Assembly (NCBI GenBank): GCA_022865785.1 | Contig: JALHTJ010000184.1 | Span: forward strand, 1 to 35,218 | Direction: 5' to 3' | Source of the DNA: Candidatus Aminicenantota bacterium | GTDB lineage: Bacteria > Acidobacteriota > Aminicenantia > UBA2199 | Length of the DNA: 35,218 nt | Part shown: positions 30,203 through 35,218 of the stretch, piece by piece | Layout of the letters: each line of letters begins with the position of its first letter | Position numbering within the stretch: position 1 is the first letter of the stretch | The notes under the pieces: model-generated | What the model saw: only the letters and a program-made list of their open reading frames with translations | The model's database searches: none | What the model was told of the DNA's origin: nothing | Made by a program: the position numbers and the translations under genes

Positions 30203-30224
30203 GCGGCATGGATGTCTCCGGCTG

Positions 30225-30683
30225 TCATTTTTTTCTTTTGAAGTGCTGGACGTCGCGATCCATTTCCCTCTTGATGTCGCGTTCCTTGAGTTTTTGCTTT
30301 TTTTCGTATTCCCTCTTGCCGCGCACCAAAGCAATTTCGATTTTGAACAGGCTTTTGTCCGTCATGTAGACCTGCAGCGGAATGATGCTGAAGCCGCGGG
30401 TCTTGACCTTCTGGTCCAGGCGGTGGATCTCGCGCCGGTTGAGCAGCAGTTTGCGTTTGCGTTCCGGTTCATGGTTGAAAATACTGGCCTGTACGTAGGA
30501 ACTGATGTGGCAGCGCAGTAAAAACGCTTCCCCGTTCCTGATTTCCACAAAAGAATCCTTGAGACTTATGCGCCCGGCCCTGATCGACTTGACTTCACTG
30601 CCAAGCAGGGCCATTCCTGCCTCGAATTTATCGAGGATCTCATAGTCGTGAAATGCCTTTTTATTCTGGGCTATGGTCTTCAT
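30225..30683 (-). CDS. smpB: SsrA (tmRNA)-binding protein SmpB
   Basis: The 152-residue protein shows the complete SmpB pattern: NKKAFHDYEILDKFEAGMAL, GSEVKSIRAGRISLKDSFVE, the HEPERKRKLLL segment, and a basic C-terminal tail (KREYEKKQKLKERDIKREMD). It delivers tmRNA to stalled ribosomes. Length is normal. Its start overlaps the end of the CNNM gene by 23 bases, so it is the last gene of the rex-CNNM-smpB operon. The tmRNA gene itself is not in the window. Confidence 0.97.
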   Translation of the reverse strand: MKTIAQNKKAFHDYEILDKFEAGMALLGSEVKSIRAGRISLKDSFVEIRNGEAFLLRCHISSYVQASIFNHEPERKRKLLLNRREIHRLDQKVKTRGFSIIPLQVYMTDKSLFKIEIALVRGKREYEKKQKLKERDIKREMDRDVQHFKRKK

Positions 30684-31932
30684 TGCCGATAAGGATGATC
30701 TCCTCGATTTTTCTTTTGCCCATTTTCTTGGCCACCAGCAGGTGCTTTTTCACCTTGATGCGCGCGTTTTCCTGGGGCATTTTTCCGTACTGGTAAATAA
30801 ACAGGCCGGAAATAGTGGTGTAATCCTTTTTTTCGGGGAGTTCCAGTTCCAGGCGCGAATTGATCTCTTCCACTGGTGTGCTGCCCTTGATCTGGAAGAC
30901 ATGGTTGTTCAGCTTGCGGATGTTCTTGCTGCCGATATCCAGGTCGCCCAGGATGCCCCGCAAAATGTCGCTCAAGGTGATGATGCCGATGGCAGACCCG
31001 TATTCGTCCAGTACCACGGCCAGGTTCAGTTTGTGTTTTTTAAATTCGTTCAGAATGTAATTGAGCGATGAATATTCGGAAACAAAGATCGGTTTGGCGG
31101 CAATTTTTTTCAGTTCCAATTGAGCGAAATCCTCTTTGAGCATGGCGGTCAGCAGGAGGTGGGAATCGATGATGCCGGTGATGTTGTCGGGCTTGCCCTT
31201 GTAAACAGGAATTTTGGAAAAATTCCTTTCAAGGATGATCTTTTTCAAATTAAGGATGCCGCCGCTTTCCTTGATGGCCACGATGCTGACGCGCGGGGTC
31301 ATGATAGCCTTGATATCCTTCTGGGAGATATCGATGATTTCGTTGAGCATTTTCAGGGTTTCGGGGTTATGCTTGAACAGCTGGGTTTCCATGGAAAGGA
31401 AGTGCTTGATCTCTTCCAGGCTCAGCTCTTTTTTAGCCCAGGTTTTTGTTTTCTGGCGCTTGAAAAAGAAATTCAGCAGCAGGGCCAGGCCCTTGACCAC
31501 GGGGTAGAACAGCAGGTTGAAGAATCTGATCGGGTAAACGTACAGATATGACAATTTTTCGGCGTGACGAAAGCTGTAGGATTTTGGGGTGATCTCGCCG
31601 AAGATCAACAGGATCAGGGTGGTCAACAGAGTGGCGGCGACAAGCAGCTTGCCTTCGCTGCCTTTAAAAAACCGGGTGAACAGGTAGGTGGCGCAGGAAG
31701 CTGCGGCCACGTTAGCCAGGTTGTTGCCGATCAGGATAGTGGAAAGAAATTCCTCGGGCTTTTCCATGAGCTGGGCCAGCAGCATGGCTTTCTTGTCTTT
31801 TTTTTTGGCGCGGTGGGTCAGTTTGATGCGGCTGACGGTGAGCAGGGAAGTTTCAGCCGAGGAAAAAAATGCGCTGAACAGGATCAACACGACAAAGAGC
31901 AGCAGAAAAAAAATCAGTTCATCCGGATTCAT
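30661..31932 (-). CDS. CNNM/CBS-domain transporter (CorC/HlyC family)
   Basis: The 423-residue protein has an N-terminal CNNM domain of four membrane segments (~6-150; FFSSAETSLLTVSRIKL, ILIGNNLANVAAA and IFGEITPKSYSFRHAE). Two CBS domains follow (~195-320; IMTPRVSIVAIKE and LDEYGSAIGIITLSDIL), then a CorC/HlyC transporter-associated domain (~335-415). Family members move Mg2+ or Na+; the substrate cannot be told here. The ribosome site is weak. Its stop overlaps the smpB start by 23 bases, and the rex gene ends 46 bases upstream, so it sits in the middle of the operon. Confidence 0.93.
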   Translation of the reverse strand: MNPDELIFFLLLFVVLILFSAFFSSAETSLLTVSRIKLTHRAKKKDKKAMLLAQLMEKPEEFLSTILIGNNLANVAAASCATYLFTRFFKGSEGKLLVAATLLTTLILLIFGEITPKSYSFRHAEKLSYLYVYPIRFFNLLFYPVVKGLALLLNFFFKRQKTKTWAKKELSLEEIKHFLSMETQLFKHNPETLKMLNEIIDISQKDIKAIMTPRVSIVAIKESGGILNLKKIILERNFSKIPVYKGKPDNITGIIDSHLLLTAMLKEDFAQLELKKIAAKPIFVSEYSSLNYILNEFKKHKLNLAVVLDEYGSAIGIITLSDILRGILGDLDIGSKNIRKLNNHVFQIKGSTPVEEINSRLELELPEKKDYTTISGLFIYQYGKMPQENARIKVKKHLLVAKKMGKRKIEEIILIGNEDHSPE

Positions 31933-31978
31933 GATTGGCTACCGTTGTTGCTTCTAATAATGACCGGTCCATGGCTGC

Positions 31979-32632
31979 CTATTTCTTGCTGTAGAGCTGA
32001 TATACGATCTTGTAAAGTGATGTGCCGATGCAGTCATTGATCAGTTGTATGTCCCGGGCTTCCTTAGGCACTTTCAGGATCTTGGGGGCGAAATTGACCA
32101 CGCCCCTGATTCCGTGACCGATCAGCTTGTCCAGGGTTTCCTGGGCCGCTTCTTCCGGCACGGTCAGCAGGGCGATCTTAATGTCGGGATTCTCCATCAG
32201 GTAGGTCTCCAGCCCGTCAATATGCAGGATTGGCTTTTTCTGGCCGGGCTTGCCGATCTCCGTCCCGACCAGTTCTTTCTTGATGTCAAACAGAGCCGTA
32301 ACCATGATATTGCGATCCTTGAACAATTTGTAATTGGAAAGGGCCTGGCCGATGCGGCCGGCGCCGATGATGATCACCTTGGAGCTGTGATCAATGGACA
32401 GGATCTTTTTCAGTTCCTTGAACAGTTTTTTAACCAGGTAGCCTTTTTTCTGCTTGCCGATGGAAATGCCCAGGTAAAAAAAATCCTGGCGTACCTGGTT
32501 GCAGGAGACACCGGTGACCTCTTCCAGTTTTCTTGAAGATATATAAGTGTTTTCGGGCAGGTTCAATTTCAACAGAGCTTCGTAATAAAATGAAATCCGG
32601 CGGATCACCCGTAAGCTGATTTTCTTCTTCAT
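31979..32632 (-). CDS. rex: Redox-sensing transcriptional repressor Rex
   Basis: The 217-residue regulator has an N-terminal winged-helix domain (~5-80; ISSRKLEEVTGVSCNQVRQD and FFYLG). The Rossmann NAD(H) domain has GAGRIGQAL (90-98) and Asp116 at the end of the second strand, which selects NADH over NADPH. Rex represses fermentation and respiration genes until NADH rises. A GAGGG ribosome site precedes the ATG. It is the first gene of the rex-CNNM-smpB operon. A promoter whose -35 lies within an inverted repeat (32677-32697) suggests regulation, possibly by Rex itself. Confidence 0.95.
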   Translation of the reverse strand: MKKKISLRVIRRISFYYEALLKLNLPENTYISSRKLEEVTGVSCNQVRQDFFYLGISIGKQKKGYLVKKLFKELKKILSIDHSSKVIIIGAGRIGQALSNYKLFKDRNIMVTALFDIKKELVGTEIGKPGQKKPILHIDGLETYLMENPDIKIALLTVPEEAAQETLDKLIGHGIRGVVNFAPKILKVPKEARDIQLINDCIGTSLYKIVYQLYSKK

Positions 32633-32665
32633 ATATCCCTCATAATATTGTTTAAGTTAAAATTA

Positions 32666-32697
32666 ATAGTATCCGACCATTGACCAAAAGTCAATGG
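32666..32697 (-). promoter_or_regulatory. rex promoter with overlapping inverted repeat
   Basis: On the minus strand TTGACT (32689-32694), a 17-bp spacer and TACTAT (32666-32671) form a good promoter. The perfect inverted repeat CCATTGAC (32677-32684)/GTCAATGG (32690-32697), with a 5-base centre, covers the -35 and part of the spacer. That layout fits a repressor operator. It does not match the classic Rex box (TTGTGA-N6-TCACAA), so the regulator is open. Confidence 0.6.
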
Positions 32698-32731
32698 CTG
32701 CAGCGGCGGAACTTGATTTTGATCAAAACGA

Positions 32732-34123
32732 CTATCTGCCGCCCACGGCCTTTTCAACGGCTTCCGTTTCCTTGGGGATGGGCGGCCCCAGCACTAGATG
32801 GCCTTTGCTGGTGACCAGGACATTGTCTTCGATGCGGATGCCGCCGAACTTGCGATATTTATCGACCTCGGCGTAATTAATGAATGCGGCCGATTTTTTT
32901 TCTGCCCGCCACTGGTCGATCAGGGCGGGGATGAAGTAGATCCCCGGTTCGACCGTCAGCACGTGGCCGGGTTCGAGCTTCTTGGCCAGGCGCAGGTAGG
33001 CCAGGCCGAACTGCTGGCTGCGCTTGGTTGTTTCGTCGTAACCGACGTAGGTTTCGCCCAGGTCTTCCATGTCATGGACGTCCAGGCCCATCATGTGGCC
33101 AAGACCGTGCGGAAAGAACAAAGCGTGGGCTCCGGCCGCCACGGCGTCTCTGGCGCTGCCTTTCATCAGGTTCATCTGCTTGAGGCGCTCGACCAGGATC
33201 TCGCAGGCTTTGAGGTGGACGCTGCGGTAACTGACGCCGGGCCGGATCATGGCGATGGCCGACAGCTGCATATTCAGGACCGTTTCGTAGACTCCTTTTT
33301 GTCTGGAGTCGAATTTGCCGCCCACGGGCAAGGTGCGGGTGATGTCACTGGCATACCCGGTTTCGGTCTCGCAGCCCGAATCAATGATCAATAGATCGCC
33401 TTTCTGCAGGCGGTTGCCGTGGTAATGGTTGTGCAGGGTTTCTCCGTGGATGGTGACGATGGCCGGGAAAGCCAGTTGGCCGCCTCCGGACAAGGCAATG
33501 CCCTCGATCCTGCCGGCGATCTCCCTTTCATATACGCCCGGCCGGGCCATGGCCATGGCCTGGCGATACATGGCGGCGCTGACGGCCAGGGCCGCTTCTA
33601 TTTCTTTTATTTCTTCCTGGTTTTTCAGCGAACGCTGAGCGATTACGGCCTTGACAAATTCGGCACTGGCGTAGTTCTTTGCACTTTCAGCCCGGATGCC
33701 CAGCAGCCTTTCCAGCCACAAGGAGTTTTCGCTGCGATAGGGTGGCAGGAAATGAATCTTGCGGCCCTGACGGACGGCCTTTAGCAGCGTTTCGCTTAAG
33801 TGGGCCAGAGGCTGGGAGTCGGTGATGCCGATCTTCAGGCAGCGGCTTTTCAGTGTCGGCTGCGGCCCCATCCAGATGATGTCCTCCATGTCCAGGTCGT
33901 TGCCGAAGACCGTCTGCCGGTTCTCGTCTATGTCGATGATGGCGGCCAGGCCGGGAAAATTCAATCCGAAAAAGTATAGGAAGGTGCTGTCCTGGCGGTA
34001 ATGGTAGGTGTTGGCCGGGTAGTTCATGGGGCTTTCGCTGTTGCTCAGGAAAAGTAGAAGTCCCGATTTAACCTGTTTGTATAGTTTGTTTCTTCTCTGC
34101 TGATACGTTTTTTTATCGAACAT
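32732..34123 (-). CDS. pepP: Xaa-Pro aminopeptidase (aminopeptidase P, M24B)
   Basis: The 463-residue cytoplasmic enzyme starts after AAGGAG. Residues 1-170 form the N-terminal domain and ~175-463 the pita-bread catalytic domain. The five metal ligands are present: Asp248 (IIDSG), Asp260 (SDITRT), His343 (HGLGHMMGLDVHD), Glu392 (TVEPGIY) and Glu432 (RIEDNV). It removes the first residue from peptides with proline in position two. Length is typical. It has its own promoter, divergent from that of the tricorn-like protease gene; both may serve peptide breakdown. The end lies 100 bases upstream of rex. Confidence 0.95.
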   Translation of the reverse strand: MFDKKTYQQRRNKLYKQVKSGLLLFLSNSESPMNYPANTYHYRQDSTFLYFFGLNFPGLAAIIDIDENRQTVFGNDLDMEDIIWMGPQPTLKSRCLKIGITDSQPLAHLSETLLKAVRQGRKIHFLPPYRSENSLWLERLLGIRAESAKNYASAEFVKAVIAQRSLKNQEEIKEIEAALAVSAAMYRQAMAMARPGVYEREIAGRIEGIALSGGGQLAFPAIVTIHGETLHNHYHGNRLQKGDLLIIDSGCETETGYASDITRTLPVGGKFDSRQKGVYETVLNMQLSAIAMIRPGVSYRSVHLKACEILVERLKQMNLMKGSARDAVAAGAHALFFPHGLGHMMGLDVHDMEDLGETYVGYDETTKRSQQFGLAYLRLAKKLEPGHVLTVEPGIYFIPALIDQWRAEKKSAAFINYAEVDKYRKFGGIRIEDNVLVTSKGHLVLGPPIPKETEAVEKAVGGR

Positions 34124-34148
34124 GGCTTCTCCTTGTTAAATTCAATTC

Positions 34149-34177
34149 ATTTTAATCAAACATCAAAAAAAAATCAA
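34149..34177 (-). promoter_or_regulatory. Sigma-70-like promoter for pepP
   Basis: On the minus strand TTGATT (34172-34177), a 17-bp T-rich spacer and TAAAAT (34149-34154) lie 25 bases before the pepP ATG. It faces away from the plus-strand promoter at 34188, with only ten bases between the two -35 boxes. Confidence 0.6.
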
Positions 34178-34187
34178 TGCCGCACCC

Positions 34188-34216
34188 TTGTCAATTTGCT
34201 GGGTTCGGATTATAAT
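34188..34216 (+). promoter_or_regulatory. Sigma-70-like promoter for the tricorn-like gene
   Basis: TTGTCA (34188-34193), a 17-bp spacer and a perfect TATAAT (34211-34216) lie 22 bases before the ATG at 34239. The two adjacent divergent promoters could share a regulator. Confidence 0.65.
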
Positions 34217-34238
34217 TTTTCTTTGATGAGGAGGCAGT

Positions 34239-35218
34239 ATGAGAAAAATAATAGGACTGGCTTTGGCCGTCATTTTCCTTTTTTCATGGCAGTGGGCGAT
34301 CTCCGATGCCCGTTTGCTCAGATTCCCAAATATTAACGGTGACCTGGTCACCTTTGTCTATGCCGGCGACATCTGGTCGGTCCCGGCCGCCGGCGGTGAT
34401 GCCCGGCGCCTGACCTCGCACCCGGGGCTGGAGCTGTTTCCAAAAATCTCTCCCGACGGCCAATGGATCGCCTTTTCAGCCGAATACTCGGGCTCGCGCC
34501 AGGTTTATGTCATGCCGGCCGTGGGAGGCACTCCCCGGCAGCTGACCTATTACAATGATGCAGGCATCATGCCGCCACGCGGCGGTTATGATTATGTGGT
34601 CATGGACTGGACTCCTGACAGTGCCAAGGTCCTGGTGCGCTGCAACCGCACTCCCTGGGGCGAACGCATGGGCAAATATTATTTGATTCCCCTGGCCGGC
34701 GGCCTGGAAACCCCTTTGCAGATCCCTGAAGGCGGCGGCGCCTCCTTTTCTCCCGATGCCGGCAAGATCGTCTACACGCCCATTGAAAGGGAGTTCCGTA
34801 CCTGGAAACGCTACAAAGGCGGCCGGGCTCAGGATGTTTGGATCTATGATCTGAAAAACAACACTTCGCGGCGCTTGACCGATTTTGCCGGCAGCGACCA
34901 GCATCCGGTCTGGTTCGCAGACAAGATCTATTTCGTCTCCGACCGCGATCTGACCTTGAATGTGTATTCCTTTGACCTGAGAAATGACAAGATCGAGCAG
35001 GTCACGGCTCACAAGGATTACGATGTCCTGTGGCCCTCGGGACGGAACGGCCAGTTGGTGTATGAAAAGGGCGGCTATCTTTTCAAGCTGGACCTGGCGT
35101 CGGGACGGGAAAACAGATTGGTTGTCAACCTGAATTTCGACAATCCCGGCCTTTTGCCCTATTTCAAGAACGTCTCTGAATTCATTTCCAGTTATGACAT
35201 CTCTCCCAGCGGCAAGCG
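34239..35218 (+). CDS. Tricorn-like protease, N-terminal propeller part (runs off right edge)
   Basis: The frame starts at ATG 34239 after GAGGAGG and is open to the window end (326 codons). A signal peptide (KIIGLALAVIFLFSWQWA) shows export. PD40/TolB-type propeller repeats follow: GDIWSVPAAGGDARRLTSHP, then SPDGQWIAFSAE, VMPAVGGTPRQLTYYND and DIWIYDL-like DVWIYDL. This is the N-terminal six-bladed domain of bacterial tricorn proteases (DUF/S41 family), which should continue with a second propeller, PDZ and a C-terminal S41 peptidase outside the window. The catalytic part is not visible. Next to an aminopeptidase P, a role in peptide breakdown is plausible. Confidence 0.85.
   Translation, partial: MRKIIGLALAVIFLFSWQWAISDARLLRFPNINGDLVTFVYAGDIWSVPAAGGDARRLTSHPGLELFPKISPDGQWIAFSAEYSGSRQVYVMPAVGGTPRQLTYYNDAGIMPPRGGYDYVVMDWTPDSAKVLVRCNRTPWGERMGKYYLIPLAGGLETPLQIPEGGGASFSPDAGKIVYTPIEREFRTWKRYKGGRAQDVWIYDLKNNTSRRLTDFAGSDQHPVWFADKIYFVSDRDLTLNVYSFDLRNDKIEQVTAHKDYDVLWPSGRNGQLVYEKGGYLFKLDLASGRENRLVVNLNFDNPGLLPYFKNVSEFISSYDISPSGK

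Noticed and set aside
32633-32660. Classic Rex box in the rex leader (TTGTTTAAGTTAA)
   Set aside because: Only one half resembles the consensus; the dyad needed for a Rex site is absent here, unlike the perfect repeat at 32677-32697.

Overview
The window is 35.2 kb of gene-dense bacterial chromosome with a GC content I judge by eye to be in the mid-50s. The gene set points to a Gram-negative, envelope-rich, motile, probably anaerobic or facultative bacterium. It includes outer-membrane barrel and lipoprotein genes, a PilT-type pilus ATPase, an MglA-type GTPase, many PilZ/GGDEF/HD-GYP proteins, Rex, and a tricorn-like protease. An Acidobacteriota/Aminicenantes-like lineage would fit, but that is an inference from gene content and not a measured placement. 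No phage, plasmid, CRISPR or transposase gene is visible.

Layout. Bases 1-1340 are a decayed margin: the start of a small cysteine-rich gene that runs off the left edge, a truncated sensor-kinase N-terminus that still has a good promoter, a 34-residue C-terminal remnant of another signalling protein, an intergenic repeat element and an orphan terminator-like hairpin. Bases 1341-9464 form a cyclic-di-GMP signalling block. It starts with an unrecognised gene behind a textbook sigma-54 promoter. Then come a REC-GAF-HD-GYP regulator, a membrane histidine kinase, a PilZ protein, a GAF-GAF-GGDEF cyclase, two tandem zinc-ribbon/PilZ paralogues and a second REC-HD-GYP regulator. Bases 9583-14273 hold a secreted DUF2891 protein, a sialidase-fold lipoprotein with five Asp-boxes and a convergent ABC-2 exporter pair. 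A second copy of the intergenic repeat follows at 14283-14437.

Bases 14504-19399 carry a DUF4388/TPR protein, a DUF4382 lipoprotein, a DUF2177 membrane protein, two unknown small proteins and an FHA-GGDEF cyclase. Bases 19404-19763 contain heptamer AGGGTNT arrays duplicated next to an initiator tRNA-fMet gene. From 20178 a run of plus-strand genes encodes envelope functions: two lipoproteins, a zinc peptidase/beta-propeller/Omp85-like barrel fusion, an MglA GTPase with an extra C-terminal region, an MltD-like lytic transglycosylase, ComM, a rhodanese and a MauE/DoxX-like membrane protein. Opposing them on the minus strand are PilT, a rex-CNNM-smpB operon and an Xaa-Pro aminopeptidase. A divergent tricorn-like protease runs off the right edge.

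How the genes fit together: the density of c-di-GMP synthesis (two GGDEF), degradation (two HD-GYP) and binding (three PilZ) proteins, together with PilT, MglA and FHA, suggests a local network that controls surface motility or attachment. Most transcription units are preceded by sigma-70-like promoters that can be read directly. One unit has a sigma-54 promoter.
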